DNA of 56,417 nucleotides from Flavimaricola sp. (GCA_020629175.1 JAHDDU010000004.1:16974-73390); one strand, 5' to 3'; positions 27,902 through 37,546 are shown, numbered from the stretch's first letter. Notes: generated from the sequence alone by a model not told the origin. A program made the numbers and translations.

Positions 27902-29047
27902 ATGTCCCTGACTGCCAACTGGTCTTATCCAACGTCTGTTCGTTTCGGCGCGGGCCGTATCTCTGAAATTGCTGACGCCTGCGCGGCGGCCAATATCCAG
28001 AGGCCACTGCTTATTACAGATCGTGGTCTCGCCGATATGGAGATCACGATCCGCACACTGGACCACTTGGAGGCTGCAGGGTTGGGCCGCGCGATATTTG
28101 CGGAAGTGGACCCCAATCCAAACGAGAAGAATGCTGCAGACGGTGTGCGAGCCTTCCAAGAGGGCGGGCACGATGGTGTCGTGGCGTTTGGAGGCGGGTC
28201 GGGGCTTGATCTGGGGAAGCTGGTTGCGTTTCAGGCAGGTCAAACACGACCACTCTGGGATTTTGAGGATGTGGGTGATTGGTGGACTAGGGCCGACGCC
28301 GACGCCATTGCGCCAATCGTGGCCGTGCCAACAACAGCGGGAACGGGCTCGGAAGTCGGACGCGCTTCGGTCATCACAAATTCAGAAACCGAAGAAAAGA
28401 AGATCATCTTTCACCCCAAGTTTCTGCCGACCGTTGTGATCTGCGATCCAGAGCTGACGATAGGCATGCCAAAGTTCATTACAGCGGGCACCGGACTTGA
28501 TGCCTTTGCGCATTGTGTAGAGGCCTATTGCTCGCCGCATTATCACCCAATGTCACAAGGAATGGCTCTGGAAGGGATGCGGCTGGTCAAGGAGTACCTG
28601 CCGCGCGCTTACGCCGATGGCACGGATATCGAAGCGCGTGCGCATATGATGTCTGCCGCCGCGATGGGCGCAACTGCTTTTCAGAAAGGCTTGGGTGCGA
28701 TCCATGCGCTTTCCCACCCAATCGGCGCGATCTATCACACGCACCACGGCACGACGAATGCGGTTTGCATGCCAGCGGTCCTCCAATTCAACAAGCCGGC
28801 CATCACTGAGATCATCGGGCAGGCGGCGAAATACCTTGGCATCGAAGGTGGCTTTGATGGGTTTTGCGCGTTTGTGGATGAGTTGAATGCATCCTTGGGC
28901 ATCCCCAAAAATCTGACAGACTTGGGGATCGAAAACCTGGATATCGATCGTGTTGTCGCTGGAGCCTTGTCCGACCCAAGCACAGGCGGCAATCCCATCG
29001 AGATGACGGAGAAGAACACTAGGTTGCTGCTACAGTCGTGTTTGTAG
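27902..29047 (+). CDS. Iron-containing alcohol dehydrogenase
   Basis: 381 residues of the group III (iron-dependent) alcohol dehydrogenase family. The nucleotide-binding GGGSGLDLGK, PTTAGTGSEVGRASVI and the metal-binding residues in TGLDAFAHCVEAY and GAIHALSHPIGAIYHTHHGTTN (Asp and three His) are present. It is the last gene of the operon, four bases after the aldehyde dehydrogenase gene. Paired with that enzyme it could take an alcohol group through aldehyde to acid. The real alcohol cannot be read from the sequence. Confidence 0.93.
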   Translation: MSLTANWSYPTSVRFGAGRISEIADACAAANIQRPLLITDRGLADMEITIRTLDHLEAAGLGRAIFAEVDPNPNEKNAADGVRAFQEGGHDGVVAFGGGSGLDLGKLVAFQAGQTRPLWDFEDVGDWWTRADADAIAPIVAVPTTAGTGSEVGRASVITNSETEEKKIIFHPKFLPTVVICDPELTIGMPKFITAGTGLDAFAHCVEAYCSPHYHPMSQGMALEGMRLVKEYLPRAYADGTDIEARAHMMSAAAMGATAFQKGLGAIHALSHPIGAIYHTHHGTTNAVCMPAVLQFNKPAITEIIGQAAKYLGIEGGFDGFCAFVDELNASLGIPKNLTDLGIENLDIDRVVAGALSDPSTGGNPIEMTEKNTRLLLQSCL

Positions 29048-29219
29048 GGCCGTTGTTGGTGCTCAGTTCCGGTTCATAGCTTTCAGCCGTCAAATTTATT
29101 CATTCTAGCTGTTCTTCCTTTGCGGGTAGGAGCGTTGTGCACTAAGTCTTGCGCCATTATGGAATACGTATAATCAACATTATGTAAAAAATTCCCATGC
29201 TGATGTGCTGCAACCCAAT

Positions 29220-29239
29220 TTTAAGACATCCCTCTTAAA
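29220..29239. promoter_or_regulatory. Dyad upstream of the chemotaxis operon
   Basis: A perfect inverted repeat TTTAAG-N8-CTTAAA lies 40 to 59 bases before the first chemotaxis gene. A TATAAT box lies at 29169-29174 with a poor -35. The 231-base gap is AT-rich and otherwise shows no gene. Confidence 0.4.
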
Positions 29240-29278
29240 GACCCTAAAAGACAGTTTTTTCAGGGTGGCTGCTGCATT

Positions 29279-29560
29279 GTGACGCAAATGAAGGAGATCG
29301 CATTACCCGACATGCCGCGGCTGGAAAGCTTGGCGGCCTTTCGGGCGGCTTTGCTTGAGGCGCGACGGCAGCCAGTGCGCCTTGTGGCCGCGAATGCCTC
29401 AGGAGCGTCGGCTGCGCTCGCCCAACTTTTGCTGGCTGCCAAGGCGCAATGGGACGCGGATGGCGCGGAATTTGTGGTGAGCTCGACGTCGGATGCGTTG
29501 ATGTTGCACTTTAAGATTTTGGGTTTGGACATTGAAAATATGGTAGAAAAGGCGATTTGA
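29279..29560 (+). CDS. STAS domain protein of the chemotaxis operon
   Basis: About 93 residues shaped like a STAS (SpoIIAA-like) domain: strand-helix repeats with VRLVAANASGASAALAQLLLAA and FVVSSTSDALMLHFKILGLD. The usual phosphorylatable Ser could be one of the Ser in the ANASGAS loop. It opens the chemotaxis operon, and its stop overlaps the cheY start (TGATG). Such proteins are found with che genes in several alphaproteobacteria, but I know no defined role. The start is unsure: GTG at 29279 or ATG at 29288; neither has a strong ribosome site. Confidence 0.75.
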   Translation: MTQMKEIALPDMPRLESLAAFRAALLEARRQPVRLVAANASGASAALAQLLLAAKAQWDADGAEFVVSSTSDALMLHFKILGLDIENMVEKAI

Positions 29561-29934
29561 TGGTGGCGCGAATACTCGCAATTGACGATTCCCGGACGAT
29601 ACGTGCCTTGCTGCGAGAGCCGATTGAATCGGCTGGATTTGAATATCATTGCGCAGAAGACGGCGTTGCCGGTGTTGAAGCCTATGCTGATGTGGCGCCC
29701 GATGTTGTGATCACGGACATCAACATGCCGAGAATGGACGGATTTGGCGTGATTAAAGCGCTTCGGTCTGATGGCATTGCCTCTACAGTGCCAATCCTCG
29801 TGCTGACGACGGAAAGCTCGGATGAGATGAAAGCACGAGCGCGCGATGCCGGTGCAACGGGCTGGATTGTGAAGCCGTTTGAACGTGATGCTCTTATCGC
29901 GGTGCTGCGACGTGTGACAGGTCATCGCGGCTGA
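29560..29934 (+). CDS. cheY: CheY-type single-domain response regulator
   Basis: 124 residues, a lone receiver domain. The acidic pair is Asp9-Asp10 (LAIDDSR), the phosphorylated Asp is Asp53 (VVITDINMPRMDGFG), the Thr is in VLTTESS and the Lys is Lys105 (IVKPFERD), so all working residues are kept. It would carry phosphate from the CheA encoded next to the flagellar switch. It overlaps neighbours at both ends (TGATG). Confidence 0.94.
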   Translation: MVARILAIDDSRTIRALLREPIESAGFEYHCAEDGVAGVEAYADVAPDVVITDINMPRMDGFGVIKALRSDGIASTVPILVLTTESSDEMKARARDAGATGWIVKPFERDALIAVLRRVTGHRG

Positions 29935-31955
29935 TGTCGGGTCTCGACGGGATCAAAGAGGCATTCTTTGAGGAATGCGAGGAGTTGATGGAGGCCTTGT
30001 TTGAAGGCCTGGAATTGATGGCGACTGGTGACGCGGACGCCGAAACGCTGAATGCTGTTTTTCGCGCTGTTCATTCTGTCAAAGGCAGCGCTGGTGCGTT
30101 TGGCATGGATCGGCTGGTGCACTTTGCGCACCAGTTTGAAACAGTGTTGGACCGTGTTCGGAACGCTGACATCGAAATCTCTGAACATGTCATGGCCGTG
30201 CTTCAACGGGCTGGGGATCAGATTTTCGTTCTGATTGAGGCGGAACAAACGCAAGATTGGTCTGGTGTTTCTACCGAGGTGAGCGAGGCGGACTTAGACG
30301 GGTTGTTGGGCCCTGCCCCAGCGATTTCTGAGGCCCCGGCGGAGGATTTCGAATTTGCGTTTGACGCCGTAAGCATCGACATCGCTGCACCGCTGAACGC
30401 CCGTGAAACCTACAGTATTTCATTGCAGCCAAAGCCCGGAATGTTCAGTCGGGGGCTTGAGATTGGGCATTTGCTGGCAGAACTCGCTGAATTTGGTGAA
30501 ATGCGGGTCGACATGGACACCAGCAAGGTACCGCTTCTGGCCGACCTCGATCCGAACCTGTGCTATCTGTCGTGGACGATTGAGCTTGTGACAGAAGAAC
30601 CTGAGAGCCGAATTTATGAGGTTTTTGAGTTTCTGGACGGCGATTGCGTCATCAAAGTTGAACGCAAAGCCGAGGCTGAGGACGTGAAGGAGGCAGTGCC
30701 AACCACCGCGTCACCCGCTCCACCTGTCGAGACTGTATCAGGTGATGCACCAACGCAAACCAAAGCGCCAAAAAGCACGTTGCGGGTTGAGTTGGACCGC
30801 GTTGACAGGCTTATCAACACCGTTGGCGAATTGATCATCAATCAATCCATGATGACACAACGATTACAGGGGCTTGGAAGCAGAACCTACAGTGAGGCCG
30901 AGAGTGAACTGGAGGAGTACAAACGTCTGGCCCGTGACATTCAGGACGCTGTCATGGCGATCCGGGCGCAACCGGTCAAACCGCTGTTTCAACGTATGTC
31001 CCGGATTGTGCGCGAGGCAGCAGATGCTACAGGCAAACAGGCAAAACTGACCCTTGCTGGTGAGGCGACAGAGGTCGACAAAGCATTGATTGAGCAGCTG
31101 GTTGATCCGCTGACCCACATGATCCGCAATGCAGTTGATCATGGTCTGGAAGAGCCTGAGGCACGCCGGACAGCTGGCAAAGTCGAAACTGGTGAGATCA
31201 TTCTGAGCGCTGCCCATCGGTCTGGATCCGTCGTTATTGAAATCCGCGATGATGGCGCGGGTTTGAACCGTGAAAAAATTCAACGGATTGCGATGGACAA
31301 AGGGCTGATCGCGGACGGTGTCGTCCTTTCAGATGCTGATATCGACAACCTGTTGTTCATGCCGGGATTTTCCACATCATCTACGGTGTCAGAGCTGTCA
31401 GGGCGCGGCGTTGGGATGGATGTGGTCAAGAATGCGATCATGTCCCTTGGGGGGCGCGTCTCGATTGCTTCGACAACCGGGCGCGGCACGTCCTTCAAAA
31501 TCACACTGCCGCTGACGCTTGCCGTGATGGATGGGATGCTGGTGTCTGTGGCGGATCAGACCATGGTTGTGCCGATCACCGCGGTTATCGAGACTGTGCG
31601 AACCTCACGCGATCGATTGCATGACTTGGGCAGTGGCGAGCAGTTGTTGTCTGTGCGGGGCCGCTTCGTGCCGGTCCTCTATGTTGCGCAGGAGCTTGGG
31701 TTTGAGACGCGGAGCTATGGGGCCGCAGACGAGGTTATCTGTCTGCTGGTGGAGACGCAGAATGCCGATCTCTGCGCCTTTGTCGTGGACGACATTGCCG
31801 GTCAGGGCCAGGTGGTGGTTAAGGGCCTTGACCAGACACATGGCACGATCCCCGGCGTGTCGGCTGCGACCATTCTGGGCAACGGTCACATCGCTCTCAT
31901 CCTTGATCCCAACGCACTTGTGACAGAAGAGGCACGGTATGGACAGACGGGTTGA
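29934..31955 (+). CDS. cheA: Chemotaxis histidine kinase CheA
   Basis: 673 residues in the CheA order: HPt domain with phosphorylated His47 (RAVHSVKGSAGAFGM), a linker region, a dimerisation helix pair (LDRVDRLINTVGELIINQSM), the ATPase with N box HMIRNAVDHGLEEPE and G box IRDDGAGLN, RGVGMDVVKNAIMSLGG, and a C-terminal CheW-like domain. It takes signals from chemoreceptors through CheW and phosphorylates CheY. It overlaps cheY (TGATG) and cheW (17 bases). Confidence 0.97.
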   Translation: MSGLDGIKEAFFEECEELMEALFEGLELMATGDADAETLNAVFRAVHSVKGSAGAFGMDRLVHFAHQFETVLDRVRNADIEISEHVMAVLQRAGDQIFVLIEAEQTQDWSGVSTEVSEADLDGLLGPAPAISEAPAEDFEFAFDAVSIDIAAPLNARETYSISLQPKPGMFSRGLEIGHLLAELAEFGEMRVDMDTSKVPLLADLDPNLCYLSWTIELVTEEPESRIYEVFEFLDGDCVIKVERKAEAEDVKEAVPTTASPAPPVETVSGDAPTQTKAPKSTLRVELDRVDRLINTVGELIINQSMMTQRLQGLGSRTYSEAESELEEYKRLARDIQDAVMAIRAQPVKPLFQRMSRIVREAADATGKQAKLTLAGEATEVDKALIEQLVDPLTHMIRNAVDHGLEEPEARRTAGKVETGEIILSAAHRSGSVVIEIRDDGAGLNREKIQRIAMDKGLIADGVVLSDADIDNLLFMPGFSTSSTVSELSGRGVGMDVVKNAIMSLGGRVSIASTTGRGTSFKITLPLTLAVMDGMLVSVADQTMVVPITAVIETVRTSRDRLHDLGSGEQLLSVRGRFVPVLYVAQELGFETRSYGAADEVICLLVETQNADLCAFVVDDIAGQGQVVVKGLDQTHGTIPGVSAATILGNGHIALILDPNALVTEEARYGQTG

Positions 31956-32406
31956 TCAGTCGCATTCGATTGATCTTGAGTATGTCGCCATTTCGGCTGG
32001 CGGGCAGAGATTTTGCATAGATATCCAGCATGTGATGGAGCTTCGTCGCTGGTCGCCCGTGACCGCCCTGCCCCATTCTGGTGACGACGTTTTAGGCGTG
32101 ATCAACCTGCGCGGCGCGGTTATACCCATCGTCGATCTGGCGGCGCGGTTCGGCCTGCCACCGATCAACAGGCACGATCGGAATGTCATCGTGATTGTCC
32201 GGCAAAAGGGTTCAACGCTTGGGCTGGTGGTGGACGCCGTCTCGGAAATTCTGAGCGTGCCGGCTGCGAAAATACAGGATACGCCGGATGTGCAATCAGA
32301 CGTGACCCGGCGCAGTATCGTGGGCGTGTTTGAGGCCGACGGTGATATTGTTCGCATCCTCGACATCCGGTTCGTCTTTGATGCACACCAACAGGTCGCG
32401 TCATGA
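31939..32406 (+). CDS. cheW: Chemotaxis coupling protein CheW
   Basis: 155 residues of one CheW domain (EYVAISAGGQRFCIDIQHVM, VLGVINLRGAVIPIVDLAARFG). It bridges CheA and the receptor. The 17-base overlap with cheA and four-base overlap with cheR (ATGA) point to coupled translation. Confidence 0.96.
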   Translation: MDRRVDQSHSIDLEYVAISAGGQRFCIDIQHVMELRRWSPVTALPHSGDDVLGVINLRGAVIPIVDLAARFGLPPINRHDRNVIVIVRQKGSTLGLVVDAVSEILSVPAAKIQDTPDVQSDVTRRSIVGVFEADGDIVRILDIRFVFDAHQQVAS

Positions 32407-33308
32407 GGGCTGGAACAGGGGACATCGCCAGCGAACTGATGCGCAGAAATGACAGCTTTACCGATGCGCACTTTGAGCAAATCTCAGGCTACGCACGCGC
32501 AAAATTCGGATTGCACCTTGGCCCGCAAAAGCGCTCGCTTGTGGTGTCGCGTTTGTCCAAGCGGCTGCGGGCTCTCGAGCTCGAGACATTTGATGACTAT
32601 ATTCGCTTTGTCAGCACGCTTGAGGGGCATGATGAACGCGATCATTTGCTTTCAGCGCTGACCACAAACGTCACCCACTTTTTCCGGGAGGCGCACCACT
32701 TTGACCGTCTTCAGACAGAGGTGTTGCCGCCTCTTTTGCACCGTGCGCAACAGGGCCATCGGGTACGTCTTTGGTCTGCCGGCTGCTCTTCGGGGCAGGA
32801 AGCCTACTGCATGGCGATGCTGATCCTTGAGCTGTGCCCCGATGCTGCCACGCTTGATGTGCGCATTCTGGGCAGTGACGTCGACATCCCGATCCTTAAG
32901 CGCGCCAGTGCAGGCGTGTTTCAGAATGAAGAACTGGATGGCCTGTCACAGACCCGACGGGATCAATTCTTTCGGCCTGTAGATGGTGGCCTATGCGCCG
33001 CGCCCCATCTGCGAAATTTGTTGACGTTTGGTGTCATCAATCTGGTTGCAGAGTGGCCGGTAACAAATTGCTTTGACGTTATTTTTTGCAGAAATGTGGC
33101 GATTTACTTTGATGCGGACACGCAAATTGCAATGTGGACGTCTTTTGCAGATGCCATGGTGCCCGGCGGCTGGCTTATGATTGGTCATTCTGAGCGTGTC
33201 ACAGGTCCCGCAAGTCGCGTTTTGAGGGGGAGTGGCATGACGACATATCGCAAGGTCGGTCGAGAGCAGCATGACGCTGAGGCACCAAATGTGGGGAGCC
33301 ACGCATGA
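32403..33308 (+). CDS. cheR: Chemotaxis protein methyltransferase CheR
   Basis: 301 residues: an N-terminal helical domain and a SAM-dependent methyltransferase domain (TNVTHFFREAHHFDRL, RLWSAGCSSGQEAYCMAM, FDVIFCRNVAIYFD). It methylates glutamates on chemoreceptors. The receptor encoded three genes downstream ends in a CheR-binding pentapeptide. It overlaps its neighbours by four bases each. Confidence 0.96.
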   Translation: MRAGTGDIASELMRRNDSFTDAHFEQISGYARAKFGLHLGPQKRSLVVSRLSKRLRALELETFDDYIRFVSTLEGHDERDHLLSALTTNVTHFFREAHHFDRLQTEVLPPLLHRAQQGHRVRLWSAGCSSGQEAYCMAMLILELCPDAATLDVRILGSDVDIPILKRASAGVFQNEELDGLSQTRRDQFFRPVDGGLCAAPHLRNLLTFGVINLVAEWPVTNCFDVIFCRNVAIYFDADTQIAMWTSFADAMVPGGWLMIGHSERVTGPASRVLRGSGMTTYRKVGREQHDAEAPNVGSHA

Positions 33309-33691
33309 GCATTCGACACAGCCTTTCTGTTATGGTGGTGGACGACATGGCAACCAGCCGGAGCCTGATTACGCAGGCTTTGGACACCATCGGTCTGGAA
33401 AAATACACGACCGAAAACGACGGCCACGCGGCCTTGCAAAAACTGATTGCGCAGCCGGTGCACCTCGTTCTGTCGGACATGAACATGCCGCATATGGATG
33501 GGCTCCAATTGTTGGAAGGGGTTCGCCAAAACCCGGCAACCAAACGGATGGGATTTATCCTTGTGACCGGGGCACCCACGCCTGAGATCATTGAACGTGG
33601 CCGTGCGCTTGGCCTCAATAATTTGATCCGAAAGCCCTTCACGCCTCAGATTATGAAATCCACCATCGAAGCCGTCGTTGGGCGACTATAG
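33305..33691 (+). CDS. Second CheY-type response regulator
   Basis: 128 residues of receiver domain with all working residues: Asp13-Asp14 (VVDDMATSR), Asp58 (LVLSDMNMPHMDGL), a Thr in LVTGAP and Lys110 (LIRKPFT). It may be a phosphate sink or a second output for CheA. It overlaps cheR by ATGA and is followed after three bases by a small unknown gene. Confidence 0.92.
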   Translation: MSIRHSLSVMVVDDMATSRSLITQALDTIGLEKYTTENDGHAALQKLIAQPVHLVLSDMNMPHMDGLQLLEGVRQNPATKRMGFILVTGAPTPEIIERGRALGLNNLIRKPFTPQIMKSTIEAVVGRL

Positions 33692-33694
33692 GTC

Positions 33695-34048
33695 ATGATG
33701 TCAGACGGCGAAACACTGGAGGCTCGGTTGTGGAAATCTGTCTCAGACGAGCTCGCAGAGGCCGCGGCTCTGTTGCGCGTAATTGAAGCCGAGGTGGTCC
33801 GGGCCGTGCCGCATTTGGCGGAGGTGCCGCTTCAGAACATTGATTTGGTGGACCAATCACTGAACGCATTGCGGCGATTGTCGAGTGAGGTCGCACTGGC
33901 GACACGGCCGTTGACATCGGATCGCATCGAACTGGCTGTGTCGCAGATATCTATAGGAGAGATGAGGCGACGCCTGGCCGAGAATCTGGGTTCACTGTCA
34001 GACGCTCCATCCGGGCAGATTTATTCCCGAAAAATCGAATTATTCTAA
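33695..34048 (+). CDS. Small helical protein of the chemotaxis operon, function unknown
   Basis: 117 residues, nearly all predicted helix with acidic and hydrophobic heptads ([41 protein letters not shown]). I do not recognise the family. It sits directly after a cheY, where many operons carry a CheY phosphatase. The stretch [11 protein letters not shown] carries an Asp followed by Gln, loosely like the Asp/Gln pair used by CheZ, but this is a guess. Start is ATG at 33695 or 33698. Confidence 0.75.
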   Translation: MMSDGETLEARLWKSVSDELAEAAALLRVIEAEVVRAVPHLAEVPLQNIDLVDQSLNALRRLSSEVALATRPLTSDRIELAVSQISIGEMRRRLAENLGSLSDAPSGQIYSRKIELF

Positions 34049-34134
34049 GCCTGGGCCCGTCTCCATCTAAGCAAAGTGTAAACTCCTTCGGCCCTATCCC
34101 GAACACCAGACACACAGCATCACGTGAGGACGGC

Positions 34135-36483
34135 ATGCATGCACTCCTGTCGCCAAAACTGGCGGTGAAACTTCCCTTCATCCTGGTCTCGACAGGTGTG
34201 GCGATGGCCATCGCCATCTCTGTTGCAAGTTACCTGAACCAACGTCAGGCAATGCTGGACCACACTCAGGAGGATTTTGGACAAACGGCGGATCGCCAAC
34301 AAGGTGCTGTTGTTGAATGGTATGAGGGCATTGCCGCCGATCTGCAGACCATGGCGCAAAATCCAACGGCTCGATCAGGGCTGATCTGGCTCTCGAATGC
34401 ATGGGACGAAGGGTCGGAGGGCGCGGGCGACGCGATTCGTGAGGCTTATGTCGAAGGCAATCCTTTCGATCCAGCTGAACGGTCATCATTGGATCGGGCT
34501 GAGGGCGGGTTGATGTACAATCATCAGCATGGCCAGTTGCACCCCTACTTTCGGTTGTTGTCTGAACAGAAAGACTACAGTGATGTTTTTCTGATCAATT
34601 CAGAGGGTCTAATCGTCTACACAGTGGCCAAAACACAGACGTTCGGGCGCGCTGTTGCAGATGCGCCGGATGCTCTGGCTGAGGCGCACCAGCGTGCTCT
34701 AAATGCCGGACCCGGAGCCACAGCATTCGTCGAGTTCGCTGGAGAGCAGAACAGCAGTTTTGGTGGCGCAGCATACTTTGCCACCATGGTTGTGGATGAC
34801 GCGGGTCGCCCTCAGGGCGTTCTGGCCTACGAGGTTGCGCGCGAAAACCTGGAGCGAGCGCTGGTGTCGGGGATGGATGCCGGATCTGGGCATCGTGCCC
34901 TTTTGCTCAATCGGTCTGGCGATACGCTCGCTGTTGCGGGTCTGGGCACTGCCGATGTTGACCGTGATGTCATTATGGCGCTGGTGGAGGCGACGCAGAG
35001 TGATGCCGAAACCTACCGGTATGATGTCACCGGCGTCACAGGCCTGCGCGTGGCGACCAAGGCCGCTCCCGTAGCACTTGGTGATGCTGACTGGACGCTG
35101 ATCCTCGAGGTGGACCTTGCCACGTTGCTCGTCCCTGTTGTGGAGACGCGCGACAAGATGTTTCTTATCGGTGGGCTTGGTACATTGATCGTGCTGTTGA
35201 TAGGTTTGGTTCTGGCCAGAACGATCACTGTCCCCGTCGCCCGTATCAGCGAAAACATGAAGGCAATCTCCAAAGGCGATTATGAGCGCGATCACGTGGA
35301 TGCTCGCAGGCGTGACGAGCTTGGCGTGATGGCGACGACGTTGGCGGATTTTGCGGACAAGATCCGGCTTGCCGAGGAAAGTGAAGCAGCAAGAGCGCGG
35401 CAGATTGAGGATCAGCGTCAGGTCGTGGACGTCATGGCCGGCGGGCTGGAGCGTCTTGCCCAAAGCAACTTTGCCGAGCCCATCGAGGGTGCGTTGGCGC
35501 AAGACTACGAAACGCTTCGCGCTCATTACAATGACACGGTGAAAACGCTTAGCTCGACATTGGCCGAGCTGGCCCAAACTGCCAAGAACATCCGAAGCGG
35601 GGCTGACAATATTTCGCACGCGTCAGATGACTTATCGCACCGCACCGAGACTACAGCGGCTACGCTCGAACAGACGGCGGCGGCGATTGATGAGCTGACA
35701 AACTCGGTGAAATCCGCAGCAGACAGATCAAAGTCGGTTGATCAGATCGTGGTGGATGCCACAGCAGAAGCCCGTAAAAGCAATGAGATTGTGAAATCGG
35801 CAATGACGGCGATGACCGAGATCGAAAATTCGTCGGCGCACATCTCGCAGATCATAGGTGTGATTGATGATATTGCGTTTCAAACCAACCTCTTGGCGCT
35901 CAATGCTGGGGTTGAGGCGGCGCGCGCGGGCGACGCCGGGCGTGGGTTTGCTGTTGTCGCCTCTGAGGTGCGCGGATTGGCACAACGCTCGTCCAATGCG
36001 GCCAAGGAAATCAAAGAGCTGATCACAGGAAGTGCTGCGCAAGTGCAGACGGGCGTGAGCCTTGTGTCGCAAACCGGTGAAGCGCTTGACAGCATCACGA
36101 GCCAGGTTTCGCACATCTCAACCCTCGTATCCGAAATTGCGACAGGTGCAGCCGAGCAGGCCGTTGGGCTGGGAGAGATTAATACGGGTATGTCGCAGCT
36201 TGGCGCAGTGACACAACAAAATGCGACCATGGTTGAGGAGGTGACCGCCGCAGGGCATGCCCTCCGCAGCAATGCGCAAAGCCTGTCAGAAATGGTCGAG
36301 GCGTTTCGGATCACCAAGGACGAGTTGAGTGAGGAGAGTCTCGCGGAGGACGAAAACGTCGGCCTTTTTCAGTCAGAGCGCCGCAACCAAGTGGTCGATG
36401 AAGATGACGCACTGGACCTGCCAATCGAAGAAGAACCCGTCCTACTCCTGGCGAATGATCGCGAAAGCTGGCGTGACTTTTGA
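34135..36483 (+). CDS. Methyl-accepting chemotaxis protein with C-terminal CheR/CheB tether
   Basis: 782 residues. A first membrane helix ([22 protein letters not shown]), a long periplasmic sensor of Cache type (about residues 30-340, with [17 protein letters not shown]), a second helix ([20 protein letters not shown]), a HAMP domain, a second HAMP-like stretch, and the signalling tip ([39 protein letters not shown]). The last five residues are Ser-Trp-Arg-Asp-Phe, fitting the x-W-x-x-F tether that binds CheR and CheB. The ligand is unknown. The stop overlaps the cheB start. Confidence 0.96.
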   Translation: MHALLSPKLAVKLPFILVSTGVAMAIAISVASYLNQRQAMLDHTQEDFGQTADRQQGAVVEWYEGIAADLQTMAQNPTARSGLIWLSNAWDEGSEGAGDAIREAYVEGNPFDPAERSSLDRAEGGLMYNHQHGQLHPYFRLLSEQKDYSDVFLINSEGLIVYTVAKTQTFGRAVADAPDALAEAHQRALNAGPGATAFVEFAGEQNSSFGGAAYFATMVVDDAGRPQGVLAYEVARENLERALVSGMDAGSGHRALLLNRSGDTLAVAGLGTADVDRDVIMALVEATQSDAETYRYDVTGVTGLRVATKAAPVALGDADWTLILEVDLATLLVPVVETRDKMFLIGGLGTLIVLLIGLVLARTITVPVARISENMKAISKGDYERDHVDARRRDELGVMATTLADFADKIRLAEESEAARARQIEDQRQVVDVMAGGLERLAQSNFAEPIEGALAQDYETLRAHYNDTVKTLSSTLAELAQTAKNIRSGADNISHASDDLSHRTETTAATLEQTAAAIDELTNSVKSAADRSKSVDQIVVDATAEARKSNEIVKSAMTAMTEIENSSAHISQIIGVIDDIAFQTNLLALNAGVEAARAGDAGRGFAVVASEVRGLAQRSSNAAKEIKELITGSAAQVQTGVSLVSQTGEALDSITSQVSHISTLVSEIATGAAEQAVGLGEINTGMSQLGAVTQQNATMVEEVTAAGHALRSNAQSLSEMVEAFRITKDELSEESLAEDENVGLFQSERRNQVVDEDDALDLPIEEEPVLLLANDRESWRDF

Positions 36484-37448
36484 TGCCACCACTTCGAATA
36501 CTACTGGCCTCACCGAATAACAGGGCATTGGACGCGATGCGGGGGCTGTTGCAGCGCTATCCAGCCTTTGTTGTCTGTGAAGTGTGCGACAGCATGGATC
36601 ACATGGCACGGGCGCTTCGAGCCGCACCTCCGGATGTTGCGATTGTGTCCTCGCTGTTTGTGCAATCGTCGGAGTTTTATCCAATCAGCCAATTCATGCT
36701 CGCCTCTGATATCCGGTGGCTTGCGCTTGCACCGCGTGATCGGCGGCGAGCGCCCCAACAAGCCGGAGCGGCGGGCTTGTTTGAGCTGGATCAGATGGCC
36801 TCACCCGACCAGATTGCAAAACAAATCATCGCCGTGAGCCGCTCTCGCCGCGGGATCAAACGCCCGGAAAAGGGTAAGATCGTGATGATCGGTGCGTCAA
36901 CAGGCGGTATAGATGCGCTTTCGCAAGTCCTTGCCGATTACGGGCCGGACAGCCCCCCTGCCCTCGTTGTGCAACACACAGGTGCCGGGTTCCGTCAGAG
37001 CCTTGTGCGATTGTTGGACAGCCGCTGTGCCGGGCGCGTGGTGGCCGGTGTTGCGGGGCAACCGTTGGCCAAAGGGACCGTCTATGTGGCCACAGCCCCG
37101 GATCAGCACATGACTTTGACTGCAGGAAGCGCCTGTGAAATCGGTCAAACGGAGGCTCCGACTGACAGCCCACATCGCCCGTCTGTGGATGTGCTGTTTC
37201 GCTCTGGCCAGCCCGTGGCCCCCCGGATCCTGAGCGTGTTGCTCAGCGGCATGGGGCGCGACGGGGCCGAAGGGATGCTGGCCCTCGCCCGTGCGGGTGC
37301 AACGACGATTGCGCAGGATGAGGCGACGAGCACTGTGTACGGCATGCCCCGGGTTGCCGCCGAGATCGGCGCCGCGCAACACGTCTTGCCTGTTCATGCG
37401 ATCGCCCAAGTTGTTGGAGCAGGAACATTGTCGCAGGTGCGAAACTGA
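36483..37448 (+). CDS. cheB: Chemotaxis methylesterase CheB with degenerate receiver domain
   Basis: 321 residues. The C-terminal methylesterase domain keeps its triad: Ser139 (GASTGGIDAL), His165 (VVQHTG) and Asp260 (LSGMGRDGAEGM). The N-terminal half has receiver length and strand pattern (RILLASPNNRAL) but lacks the acidic pair, and the place of the phosphorylated Asp is Ser56 (DVAIVSSLF). So CheA cannot activate this CheB in the usual way; it may be always active or controlled by binding. It is the last gene of the operon and overlaps the receptor gene (TGATG). Confidence 0.93.
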   Translation: MPPLRILLASPNNRALDAMRGLLQRYPAFVVCEVCDSMDHMARALRAAPPDVAIVSSLFVQSSEFYPISQFMLASDIRWLALAPRDRRRAPQQAGAAGLFELDQMASPDQIAKQIIAVSRSRRGIKRPEKGKIVMIGASTGGIDALSQVLADYGPDSPPALVVQHTGAGFRQSLVRLLDSRCAGRVVAGVAGQPLAKGTVYVATAPDQHMTLTAGSACEIGQTEAPTDSPHRPSVDVLFRSGQPVAPRILSVLLSGMGRDGAEGMLALARAGATTIAQDEATSTVYGMPRVAAEIGAAQHVLPVHAIAQVVGAGTLSQVRN

Positions 37449-37546
37449 CACGCCCCGGTAAGACGTCACCATCCAAGGATGGAAAATGATATGCGCAAGG
37501 CGTAAAAGGTTTCGACCAACGAAATAAACCTGTTAGACCCGCACCC

